A stretch of DNA of 64,000 nucleotides from Palsa-1400 sp036501625 (GTDB taxonomy: Bacteria > Verrucomicrobiota > Verrucomicrobiia > Limisphaerales > Palsa-1400): positions 62,001-126,000 of the forward strand of contig DASXZY010000079.1 in the NCBI GenBank assembly GCA_036501625.1. Direction: 5' to 3'. Position 1 is the first letter of the stretch, and every line of letters begins with the position of its first letter. The translations under genes were made by a program, and so were the position numbers. Positions 15,279 to 24,130 of the stretch are shown in pieces. Below the pieces are notes generated by a model, which made no database searches, was not told the origin of the DNA, and was given only the letters and a program-made list of their open reading frames with translations.

Positions 15279-18200
15279 ATGACTCAATCTAATTGGAGGT
15301 TGGATTTCTTTCGTGCAATCGCACTCCCGTGCATGCTGGCAGCAGCTTTGCTGTTCGGCACGCGCGCGGGATTGGCCGAACCGGCGCGGACTCTTCGCGG
15401 GCATGTGCCGGATGCCGTGGGCCGTTTGAAAGCGGTGTCTGATATTGAAGGCGGCACGAATCTTCAATTGGCCGTTGGACTCTCCTTGCGGAATAAACCG
15501 GCCTTGACGAATTTGCTCAAGGAGCTCTACAACCCGGCCAGTCCCAATTTTCATCATTACTTGTCCGTCGATCAATTCACCGAGCAATTCGGGCCATCCA
15601 CGGAGGATTATCAGAAGGTCACCGATTATTTGCGGTCGCAGGGGCTGAAGGTCACCGCCACTCATCCCAATCGCATGTTGGTCGATGTCGCAGGCGCGGC
15701 CGCGAATGTCCAAAAGGCTTTCCATGTTCACTTGCGCGTTTTTAAACATCCGACGGAGAAACGGAATTTCTTCGCGCCGGACACCGAGCCGTGGGTTGAT
15801 GGGACCGTGCCCGTGTTGGATGTGATGGGGCTGGACAATTACATTGTGCCGCATCCGCTGGACTTGAAAAGAAAGACCGGCAGCCCGATTGCCGCGAACG
15901 TGACCAACTACGCCGAAATCGGTTCCGGCCCCGGCGGCACTTTCATCGGAAAAGATTTTCGCACAGCTTACGTGCCGGGTGTGACCAACACCGGGACAGG
16001 CCAGTATATCGGGCTGGTTGAGTTTGGCCCATATTACCTGAACGACATCCCCACCTACGAAGCCCAGGCCGGGCTGCCAACCACGATTGCCGTGTCCAAC
16101 ATCTTTCTGAACGGCGTAACCGAGCCGCCGACGCCCGGCCTCGACGCCGGCGAGCAGGCCTTGGATATCGAAATGTCCATCTCCATGGCCCCGGGGGCGA
16201 CGGTGCTTTATTACGGCGGCGAATCAGTGGATACCATCTACAGCAAAATTGCCACGGACAACTTGGCCAAACAAATCAGTTGTTCGTTTGGTTTCGGCAT
16301 CGACAGCACCACCGAGCAGCTTTACCAGGAGTTCGTCGCGCAGGGGCAGAATTTCTTCCAGGCATCCGGCGATAGCGGCGCGGAAGTCGGCGCCCTCAAT
16401 CCGCCCGCGTGCGAACCTTACATCACGCTGGTCGGCGGGACCGCGTTGTACACCGTCACGCCGGGCGGGGCATGGCAGCAGGAGCTGGCCTGGGTCGGCA
16501 GCGGCGGCGGCGTGAGCACGTTCTACGCGATCCCGGATTACCAGCAAGGCATCAATATGACGCCCATCTTTGGTTCAAGCACGATGCGCAATTTCCCCGA
16601 CGTGGCCATGATGGCCGACACGGTCATTTTCATCGCGGCCAACAATGGAACGGGCGGCGTCGGCGGCACCAGTTGTTCCTCGCCGCAATATGCCGGGTTC
16701 TACGCGCTGGCCAATCAGCAGGCCGCCTCGCTTGGCCAGCCGCCGCTGGGCTTTTTCAATCCGGCTCTTTATGCCATCGGCAAATCGGCCAATTACACCA
16801 AGTGTTTCCACGACATCACCAGCGGCAACACCGTCAATGGCTCCAGCGGAGCTAACCGGTTTATCTCGGCTGTTGGATACGACCTTTGCACCGGCTGGGG
16901 CAGTCCCAATGGCAGCAATCTGATCAACGCTTTGACCGGCGCCGGTTCAAACACTTTCTTTCTCTACGGCAGTCCCGCCGCGGTCAATCTGGTCGCCGGC
17001 GGCGGCGCGGGCGGGGTGTGGATCACCGAACAGGCCATGAACGGCGTGCTCGTTCCCGTCACTCTTTCGGTCAGCAATCTTCCCGCGGGCGTAACGGGAA
17101 CGTTCGGTTCAACGGCGACCAATGGCGCCATTCTGACGTTGTCGGCGGATAACACGGCTGTTGCGGGCGCTTACACCGCCACCGTTTACGGAACATCCAC
17201 CAGCGCCACGCAAACAACCGTTGTGACGATTGTCATCCAGAACCAAACGCCGGGAACGACGCAGGTCGGCCTGGCCTTCAATTATGCCGCCATCTACAAC
17301 GACGGCGTTAATTTTAGCGGTGGCGCTGATGGCGGCGGCCGCGCGTATTCCGGCAATTTGATCGGAACCGGGTTGAGTTGGAACGGGTGCCAATTCACGC
17401 GCGGCGCCGCCAACACGCTGGACACTGTCCAATGCCAGGGGCAGGCGGTGACGCTCCCGCATGGCCAGTATTCTTCACTGCAATTGCTGGCGGCGGCCGT
17501 CAATGGCAATCAAGCTTCTCAGCGCTTCACTGTCGTGTACACCGATGGCACTTCCAACACGTTCACTCAAAGCCTGAGTGATTGGACCAGCCCTCAGAAT
17601 TATGCCGGGGAGGCCGCTGTCCTTGCGACGCCCTATCGCAACGTCAGCGGCGGCCGTGATGTGCTCACGCGGGTGTATGTGTATGGCTATTCCTTCGGCC
17701 TCAACAATACCAAGACCGTGGCCAGCATCAGGCTGCCGCATAATAACAATGTCCTGATTTTAGCGATGACTCTTGCGAACGACTTCACGCTTTACGGCGC
17801 GCCCGCCTCCATCGTCCTGACAGCCGGCGGAAAGGCCGCGACATATCTCATGGCCGGGCCGGTTGGCGCCTTCAGTGGTTCCGTCAATTTAACCGTATCG
17901 GGCCTGCCGACTGGTGTCACCGCGTCCTTCAATCCGAGCGCCTCCTCAACGGGCAGCATCCTGACGCTGACGTCCGTCTCCGCCGCGCTGCCTTCCAGCA
18001 CGAACATCGCCATTGCCGGGACCCTCAGCGGCTTGGTCCACAACGTCAATGTCAATTTGTCCGTCGTCGCGCCCGTTCCGGGATCCACGCTGGTCAGTCT
18101 TGGGAGCCTCTTTAGCGTGGCGGGGACTTACAGCGACGGTTCCACTTTCGGTTCCACCGGCGGCCTGGATGGGGCGGGGGACGCCTACTCGGCCAACTTG

Positions 18201-20483
18201 CTCACGACCGCGCCGAATTGGGATGGCGTCGTGTTCAATCTCGGAACCGCGAGCGGGCTTAACGCCGTTCCGTGTTCCGGCCAGACCATCCCGCTGCCTG
18301 TTAGCCAATACACGGGCTTGGTTTTCCTGGGAGCGGCCGTCAACGCCAGCCAGCCAAGCCAAACCTTTCAGGTCAATTACACCGACGGCAGTTCCAGCAC
18401 GTTCACGCAAAGCATAAGTGTTTGGACGGCTGCGCAAAATTACGCGGGCGAGTCGGTCGCCGTCAGCGGCGGCTATGCCAATACCAGCGCCGGATCGCGC
18501 AACCCATCCATGCCGGTCAATCTCTATGGCTACGCCCTGCCTCTCAACGACACCCGGACCCTGGCCAGCGTCACGCTGCCCAACAATACCAACGTATTAA
18601 TCCTGGCCATGGAAGCGGCCAATGTCCCGACCCCCGTTTCATTGGCGCCGTACTTCAACGATACCGGCATCTATACCGACGGAACCTCTTTTGGCGGCGC
18701 CTCCGGCTTGGGCAACGGCGCTTATTCTTATTCGGCGAACGCGCTTGGCTCGACGGTCATTTGGGACAGCGTGCAGTTCAATCTGGGGCCGCCCAATACC
18801 CGCAACGTAATCGAATGCGCCAGCCAGACCATTGCGCTGCCGACCAATCATTACACCTCCATGCTGATTCTGGCTTCCGGCGCCAACGCCAACCAAGTTT
18901 CCCAATCATTCCTCCTCACTTACACCGACGGCACCAGCACAACCATCTCGCAAAGCATCAGCTACTGGGTCAGTCCAACCGCCTATGCCAGCCAATTCAT
19001 CGCCGACACGATGACCTACCGGCTGCAGCAGGGAAGCGTCAGTTCGGCCAGCATCTATGTTTACGGGTATCTGATTCCAGTCAACAATACCAAGTCCGTC
19101 CAGAGCCTTAAACTTCCTTCCAACGCGAACGTGGACATCCTCGCCCTTTCGATGGCCAACACGCCGCTGCCGGTTTCTCTCCAGGCATCTTACAATCGCG
19201 CCGGCCTTTTTAACAACGGCACGGCTTTCTCGACGAGCGGATTCGATAACGATGGCAACTCCCTTTCCGCCACGCTCCTCGGTTCGATGACAAGCTGGCA
19301 CAATTCGACCTTTGAGTATGGGCTGCCCAACGTGAACAACGTCGTCAGCGGCGCCGGGCAGGTCGTCACTCTTCCGCCGTGCCAGGCTTCATCCATGCTC
19401 GTGCTGGCGGCTTCCGTCAACGGCTCCCAAGCCGGCCAAGGATTCAAGGTCACTTATACCAATGGCGCCACCAGCTCTTTCTCGCAAAACATGAGTGATT
19501 GGGCCTCCCCGCAATCCTATGCAGGTGAAAGCACCGTGGTCACCATGCCCTACCGGCTTTCCACCAGCGGATCGCAAGAGGGGCCGACTGTGTATCTCTT
19601 TGGCTACACATTCCCGCTGGCCAGCGGCAACGTTGTCCAGAGCCTCACGCTTCCCAACAATGGCAATATGGAAGTGGTGGCGGTCACCTTGTCCAACTTC
19701 ACCGCGGCCGTGCCTGAGCGCCCGATCATCGCGCCCTCCAGTGAGCCGCAAAGCGTGGCCGTGACCAACGGCAGTCCCGCCACCTTTGCCGTGACCGCCA
19801 TCGGCACTCCCATCCTCACCTATCAATGGCAAAAGAACGGAGTCACGCTTCCCAACGGCGGCAACGTCACCGGCGCCACTGCCAATTCGATGACCCTGAC
19901 CACCGTCTCGACCAACGATGCCGCCAGTTACACGGTCGTCGTTAGCAATCCCTTCGGCTCGATCATCAGCAGCATCGCCACGCTGACGATCGTTACCGGG
20001 CCGTCCATCACCAATCAGCCGTTGCCCTTGACGGTGACTAACGGCAGTCCGGCCGTCTTCACTGTCGGCGCCACTGGGACGCCGCCGCTGTTCTGCCAAT
20101 GGCAGGTCAACTCAACCAATTTGTCCGACGGCGGCATCATCGCGGGATCCACGTCGGCCACCTTGACCTTGCTAGACGCGGACGCCACCAACGCGGGCCT
20201 TTACGATGTTGTAATTACCAATGCCTATGGCAGCGTGACCAGCAGTCCGGTGGCGTTGAGCCTGGCCTTTCTGCTTCAATCCGCCGCGCAAAATGGCAAC
20301 ACCGTCACGTTCGCCTGGCCAACCACGCCGGGAGATACGTATCAGGTGCAATACACGACCGACCTCTCTTCCACCAACTGGATCAATTTAGGGCCGCCCT
20401 TCGTGGCGTCGGGTTTGATTACCGGCGGCAGCGACGACGTCGGCCCGGACCCGCAGCGTTTTTACCGCATCGTCCAGCAGTAG
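15279..20483 (+). CDS. Large secreted S53 (kumamolisin/sedolisin) protease with repeat and Ig-like domains
   Basis: 1734 residues. In order: a signal sequence (LPCMLAAALLFGTRAGLA), a pro-kumamolisin activation domain (about 40-190; LSVDQFTEQFGPSTEDYQKV) and an S53 catalytic domain (about 200-560). The serine-carboxyl site is complete: Glu292 and Asp296 in GEQALDIEMS, oxyanion Asp365 in ASGDSGA, and Ser465 in GGTSCSSP. The Ca site is HDITSG ... GYDLCTGWGSP. Next come two beta-sandwich modules (about 560-655 and 836-935), four about 170-residue repeats between 663 and 1473, two Ig-like domains with ASYTVVVSNPFGS and GLYDVVITNAYGS, and a C-terminal module ending RFYRIVQQ. S53 enzymes are acid endopeptidases activated by propeptide removal. 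The long tail suggests surface attachment or substrate binding. Confidence 0.93.
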   Translation: MTQSNWRLDFFRAIALPCMLAAALLFGTRAGLAEPARTLRGHVPDAVGRLKAVSDIEGGTNLQLAVGLSLRNKPALTNLLKELYNPASPNFHHYLSVDQFTEQFGPSTEDYQKVTDYLRSQGLKVTATHPNRMLVDVAGAAANVQKAFHVHLRVFKHPTEKRNFFAPDTEPWVDGTVPVLDVMGLDNYIVPHPLDLKRKTGSPIAANVTNYAEIGSGPGGTFIGKDFRTAYVPGVTNTGTGQYIGLVEFGPYYLNDIPTYEAQAGLPTTIAVSNIFLNGVTEPPTPGLDAGEQALDIEMSISMAPGATVLYYGGESVDTIYSKIATDNLAKQISCSFGFGIDSTTEQLYQEFVAQGQNFFQASGDSGAEVGALNPPACEPYITLVGGTALYTVTPGGAWQQELAWVGSGGGVSTFYAIPDYQQGINMTPIFGSSTMRNFPDVAMMADTVIFIAANNGTGGVGGTSCSSPQYAGFYALANQQAASLGQPPLGFFNPALYAIGKSANYTKCFHDITSGNTVNGSSGANRFISAVGYDLCTGWGSPNGSNLINALTGAGSNTFFLYGSPAAVNLVAGGGAGGVWITEQAMNGVLVPVTLSVSNLPAGVTGTFGSTATNGAILTLSADNTAVAGAYTATVYGTSTSATQTTVVTIVIQNQTPGTTQVGLAFNYAAIYNDGVNFSGGADGGGRAYSGNLIGTGLSWNGCQFTRGAANTLDTVQCQGQAVTLPHGQYSSLQLLAAAVNGNQASQRFTVVYTDGTSNTFTQSLSDWTSPQNYAGEAAVLATPYRNVSGGRDVLTRVYVYGYSFGLNNTKTVASIRLPHNNNVLILAMTLANDFTLYGAPASIVLTAGGKAATYLMAGPVGAFSGSVNLTVSGLPTGVTASFNPSASSTGSILTLTSVSAALPSSTNIAIAGTLSGLVHNVNVNLSVVAPVPGSTLVSLGSLFSVAGTYSDGSTFGSTGGLDGAGDAYSANLLTTAPNWDGVVFNLGTASGLNAVPCSGQTIPLPVSQYTGLVFLGAAVNASQPSQTFQVNYTDGSSSTFTQSISVWTAAQNYAGESVAVSGGYANTSAGSRNPSMPVNLYGYALPLNDTRTLASVTLPNNTNVLILAMEAANVPTPVSLAPYFNDTGIYTDGTSFGGASGLGNGAYSYSANALGSTVIWDSVQFNLGPPNTRNVIECASQTIALPTNHYTSMLILASGANANQVSQSFLLTYTDGTSTTISQSISYWVSPTAYASQFIADTMTYRLQQGSVSSASIYVYGYLIPVNNTKSVQSLKLPSNANVDILALSMANTPLPVSLQASYNRAGLFNNGTAFSTSGFDNDGNSLSATLLGSMTSWHNSTFEYGLPNVNNVVSGAGQVVTLPPCQASSMLVLAASVNGSQAGQGFKVTYTNGATSSFSQNMSDWASPQSYAGESTVVTMPYRLSTSGSQEGPTVYLFGYTFPLASGNVVQSLTLPNNGNMEVVAVTLSNFTAAVPERPIIAPSSEPQSVAVTNGSPATFAVTAIGTPILTYQWQKNGVTLPNGGNVTGATANSMTLTTVSTNDAASYTVVVSNPFGSIISSIATLTIVTGPSITNQPLPLTVTNGSPAVFTVGATGTPPLFCQWQVNSTNLSDGGIIAGSTSATLTLLDADATNAGLYDVVITNAYGSVTSSPVALSLAFLLQSAAQNGNTVTFAWPTTPGDTYQVQYTTDLSSTNWINLGPPFVASGLITGGSDDVGPDPQRFYRIVQQ
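17265..19698 (+). repeat. Four intragenic repeats of about 170 residues in the S53 protease
   Basis: Copies begin near 17265, 18093, 18635 and 19173. Each encodes a pattern of Y/F-x-G-I/T-Y-x-D/N-G, then SAN-L, then Q-x-[IV]-x-LP, then S-Q-x-F-x-[VL]-x-YTDG-[ST]S, Q-S-[IL]-S-x-W, YA, YGY, and a closing NN-x-x-[VI]-[LD]-ILA[ML]. Copies 2 to 4 are directly adjacent (about 540 bp apart); copies 1 and 2 are separated by an extra beta-sandwich module. I do not recognise the repeat family. Confidence 0.8.
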
Positions 20484-20582
20484 AAGGCAGCCGGCCAGCG
20501 TCAACGTAACTGTCAGGCTGTGAGTGGGATTTACGGATTTCTACCCATTAAGGAATCCGGGCGCGCTCCGATATACTGATGC

Positions 20583-22256
20583 GTGGAATCATTGCAGAAC
20601 AGCGCCGGAAACGGCCACGGCCAGGAGAGCGTTCGCATCCTGCACTTGGAAGACTCGGCGGCAGATGCCTTGTTGGTCCAAAGTATTCTGGAACAGGAGA
20701 GGCTTCCTTGCGCCATCACTCTGACCAAAGACCGGCACGCCTTCCAAACTTCCTTGGCGGCGCAAAAATTCGGCCTCATTCTGTGCGATCACGGCATCCC
20801 CGGCTATGACGGCTTCGCCGCGCTTCGACTCGCGCGGGAGCTTCAACCGGAAACGCCCGTCATCATGTTCTCCGGTTCGCTTGATGATGCCCAAGCCGTT
20901 GAGAGCCTAAAATGCGGCGCTGTCGATTACCTTCTCAAACAACGCCTGGCCCGGCTCGTCCCGGCCATCCGCCGCGCCTTGGACGATGCCGCCGAGCGGG
21001 CGGAAAAGAAGAAACTCGAGGCGGTTTTTCTCAGGGCGCAGCGCATGGACAGCATCGGAGCCCTGGCCGGGGGCATCGCGCACGATTTGAACAATGTCCT
21101 GACTCCCGTTTTGATGAGTGTGGAACTCCTCAAAGACTGCCCGGACGATGCGACGCGGCAAAAATTCCTGGACATCATCGCTTCCAGCACTCGGCGCGCC
21201 ACGGGGATGGTCAAACAAATTCTCGGCTTCGCGCGCGGCCACGGCGGAACCGGGCCGGTTTTCGCGGGCCATCTTCTCCGGGAAATGGCAAAAATCGTGC
21301 AGGAGACTTTTCCCAAGTCCATCTCCATTTCGGCAAGGACGGGCGGCCAGGAACTTTAGCTGATCAATGGCGACTCCACCGAGTTGCATCAGGTGCTCCT
21401 TAATCTTTGCGTCAACGCGCGCGACGCCATGCCGTCCGGGGGCAAATTGACGCTGTCGGCCCAAAACATAAAGTTTGGCCCGGAGGAATCCGCATTGCCC
21501 AAGGCCGTGCCTGGCCCTTACGTAATGCTCTCGGTGGCGGACACCGGCAGCGGCATCCCACATGAAGTGCTTCCCCGTATTTTCGAGCCGTTCTTCACGA
21601 CCAAGCTGCCGGATAAAGGCACCGGCCTCGGCCTCTCCACGGTGGCGACCATCGTCAAAAATCGCGGCGGCTGCATCGACGTCCAAACCGAAATGGGAAA
21701 GGGGACGGAATTCCGGGTCTACGTTCCCGCCATCGAAACAGCCGCCCAGGCCGCCAAGATCGAGCCGGCCCAGGAACTTCCTGCCGGCCGCGGCGAATTG
21801 ATTTTGGTCATCGAGGATGAGGAAGCCGTCCGCGAACTGACCAAGACAACCTTGGAGAACTACGGCTACCGCGTCATCACCGCGCAAAACGGCGTGCAAG
21901 GCATATCGCGCTTTGAGGAGCGCATGGACGAGGTTGACGCGTTGATTTCCGACACCGACCTGCCTTTCATGGACGGCTTGGCGGCGGTCAATGCCATCAA
22001 AGGAATGAAGCCCGGCCTGCCGGTGATCATTACGAGCGGCTCCAAACAGGACACCGAACGGCGGCGGCGCCTGGACATCTGGCAATTGACGAATTTGGGA
22101 AAACCATTCAGCGCGGAGCAGTTGCTCATCACGCTCGCCACCGTGCTGCAAAAGCCGGCCCTGTCCAGTCCCGCGGCGGGCGCGCCTAATTGGTCAGCAA
22201 ATCCAGCAGGCTCAATCCCTTGGCCGCGAGTTCCCAGTGGCTGCCTTGGCGCGTGA
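20583..22256 (+). pseudogene. Hybrid histidine kinase (REC-HisKA-HATPase-REC) interrupted by an in-frame TAG
   Basis: The two halves are in the same frame and separated only by TAG at 21357-21359. The first half (GTG start) has a receiver domain with phospho-acceptor Asp in LCDHGIPGYDG and a HisKA box SIGALAGGIAHDLNNVL. Directly after the stop the frame continues into the ATPase N-box (DSTELHQVLLNLCVNARDAM), G-box (GTGLGLSTVATI) and a second receiver (LILVIEDEE, LISDTDLPFMDG). In related kinases a Trp usually sits just before this point, so TGG-to-TAG is the simplest explanation. A sequencing error, a true pseudogene, or suppressed readthrough are all possible. Its 3' end overlaps the convergent M23 gene by 71 bp. 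Confidence 0.88.
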
Positions 22257-23229
22257 CCAGGCGGCGGCAGGGATTTTTGGTGTACTCAGCTTCGTTGACG
22301 GATAGCAGTTGATACTTGGCTGGCGTTTTGAACCGCGCCGCATCGCGCGGAATCAATTCGAACGGCAGCCCATTGTAGTCCAGTGCGATTTCGTAGCCCC
22401 CAATCCTTTCTCCCTTGGCCAGCGCGCCCTGTTTGACCAGCATCGGATATCGGCGCACCCACGGAAAATCAGCCTGCCTCACCAGCACGCGGCAAAGCGC
22501 CGGGCGCTGCTCGATCCAATGGAGCAAATCAAATCGCCCTCCTTCTTCGTGTTCAGCCAGCACGACCAGGCGCGGGTCAATGCCAACCAGATTCTCGCCG
22601 TTGTACAAACCGTGGTCATTGTGTTCGGCGGGGAAATGGCGTTTGTACCAGGAATTGAAATGGTCGCTGTAAAATAGATTCAACTCGAAATGAACGTGGG
22701 CGCGCTCCTTGGTGATGCGCTCCCGCGTGTTGCTCGTGCGGCCCATGACGGCGATTTGCTGGCCGGACCGCACCGCCAGGCCTTTCCGCATCCCGGAAAC
22801 AACCGCCGAAAGATGGGCGTAGAGCGAGTAAATCTCCATCCCATCAATCCGGTGCATCAAAACAATGTAGCGGCCATAGTTGGACAACGACGGTTTATTG
22901 TTGATGTAGGCGACAACGCCATCCGCCGTGGCCACGACGGGGTCGATGGGTTCGCCGGCGCGATTGCGTTCGAGGCATTTAATATCCAGTCCCTCGTGCA
23001 TTTGCCAGCCATCGGAGCGGACGCAGCCGAACGTGCCGGAAACCCAGGTCTTGCCGGTCGTCGGCACAAAGTAACGATCCTGGCCGTTTTGCTCAAAGAT
23101 GGCCCGGTTGGCTGTGGGCAGTAAGAACGGCTGCGCCGGCGCGGAACAGGCGCACAGAAGCAGGAGACAAAACGCAAATCTGAAATGGCCCCTCGCGTCC
23201 GCCGAGTGGAGACGGGAGGCGGCCTTCAT
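22186..23229 (-). CDS. Secreted M23-family (LytM-like) peptidase domain protein
   Basis: 347 residues from the ATG at 23229, which overlaps the stop of the upstream lipoprotein gene (ATGA); the longer open frame to 23376 lies inside that gene. A signal peptide is present (FAFCLLLLCACSAPAQ). The M23 core shows the zinc ligands: MHEGLDIK (His, Asp) and AHVHFELN (His-x-His), with YSLYAHLSAV between. M23 enzymes cut peptide cross-links of peptidoglycan; some act as regulators without catalysis, but here the metal ligands look intact. A C-terminal about 130-residue extension is not recognised. Probably cotranscribed with the lipoprotein gene. Confidence 0.85.
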   Translation of the reverse strand: MKAASRLHSADARGHFRFAFCLLLLCACSAPAQPFLLPTANRAIFEQNGQDRYFVPTTGKTWVSGTFGCVRSDGWQMHEGLDIKCLERNRAGEPIDPVVATADGVVAYINNKPSLSNYGRYIVLMHRIDGMEIYSLYAHLSAVVSGMRKGLAVRSGQQIAVMGRTSNTRERITKERAHVHFELNLFYSDHFNSWYKRHFPAEHNDHGLYNGENLVGIDPRLVVLAEHEEGGRFDLLHWIEQRPALCRVLVRQADFPWVRRYPMLVKQGALAKGERIGGYEIALDYNGLPFELIPRDAARFKTPAKYQLLSVNEAEYTKNPCRRLVTRQGSHWELAAKGLSLLDLLTN

Positions 23230-23882
23230 TGACCCTTGTCTTCGAGCATCTTGTTGTAGGTGATGACGTTCTTGAGTCCGCGAACGATTCGAGCCGTCTC
23301 GTCGCGCGTGGCATCCGGGCTGAACCGAAAAATGCCGCCCGGCAAACGCTGCCGAATCAGGACCGCCGCCAGCCACGCCGAGGTGCGCGCCTTGCCGGAT
23401 GTCTCCAACTCCGGTTGCTCGCTTGGGATGGTTTCCTGAAGTTGCTCTTCCTCTGCCAGGCTGGCCGCTTTCTTTCTTCTCTCTTTGGCCGCCTTGTATC
23501 CCTTGGCGGGAAATTGGGAAAAGACGATGATGTGCTTGTTCTTGTTGCCTGTGGTCAGCATGTCAAGCATCAGCGCGCCATGTTCGTTGAAATGCAGCTC
23601 AATGAAATAGCCGCCATCAGGTCCAGGCCCGTTCAGCATATCCACCGAGAGCAGGTCGTCTTCTTTGAGAAACGGCGCCCGGTCGATGGTGTAGGGGAAC
23701 CGCTGCCGCGTGACCAGCACCGTGCCGGTGCCGGCCTGATCGCCCGGATTTCCCTCCAGGTAAAGGCGCATGGTGGATTGCTCTCCATCGGCATAGGCCT
23801 TGGTCTTGCGATACGTGCTGCAGCCGGCCAACAGCAAAAGACAGCACAAATAGCTATTGAACTTGTGAAAGCAACTCTTCAT
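23226..23882 (-). CDS. Lipoprotein of unknown function
   Basis: 218 residues from the ATG at 23882, preferred over a TTG at 23900 because AAAGGA lies just upstream and the signal then has normal length. The lipobox LLLLAGCS predicts lipidation at the Cys. The mature part contains a beta-rich region (FIELHFNEHGALMLDMLTT, KHIIVFSQFP) faintly like the SecD periplasmic head, then a charged Lys/Glu-rich segment, and ends with a short helical region. I do not recognise the family. Its stop is coupled to the M23 gene start, suggesting a cell-envelope job for the pair. Confidence 0.7.
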   Translation of the reverse strand: MKSCFHKFNSYLCCLLLLAGCSTYRKTKAYADGEQSTMRLYLEGNPGDQAGTGTVLVTRQRFPYTIDRAPFLKEDDLLSVDMLNGPGPDGGYFIELHFNEHGALMLDMLTTGNKNKHIIVFSQFPAKGYKAAKERRKKAASLAEEEQLQETIPSEQPELETSGKARTSAWLAAVLIRQRLPGGIFRFSPDATRDETARIVRGLKNVITYNKMLEDKGQ

Positions 23883-23925
23883 ATTCCTTTTGACGGACAA
23901 CTGAAGTAGAACAAACTAAAGAAAT

Positions 23926-24036
23926 ATGGGCAAGCAATTTAACAAAGGCCTGAAACGCAAACGCCGCACCGCTTATCTCAAACGCAAAAAAGCCGCGCCC
24001 AAGAAAAAGCCCGCGCCAGCCGCTCCCGCGGCCTGA
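23926..24036 (+). CDS. Small highly basic protein, 36 residues
   Basis: A short frame starting MGKQFNKGLKRKRRTAYLKR and ending in a Lys/Pro/Ala tail, with 13 Lys/Arg within its first 27 residues. It sits alone between the divergent lipoprotein gene and gspF, which suggests its own promoter. I recall similar short basic ORFs in other Verrucomicrobia, but that is memory rather than a search. The composition suggests an RNA- or ribosome-associated peptide, as for other tiny basic proteins. A computed alignment across the phylum would settle whether it is real. Confidence 0.6.
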   Translation: MGKQFNKGLKRKRRTAYLKRKKAAPKKKPAPAAPAA

Positions 24037-24130
24037 GCGCGGCGCCATTTAAAATAGGGCGGGGCGGCGCAACTTTTCCGGTTTGAAGGGTTTGTAAAAG
24101 GGTTGTATTGTCGGTTGTTTAGTTCGCATT

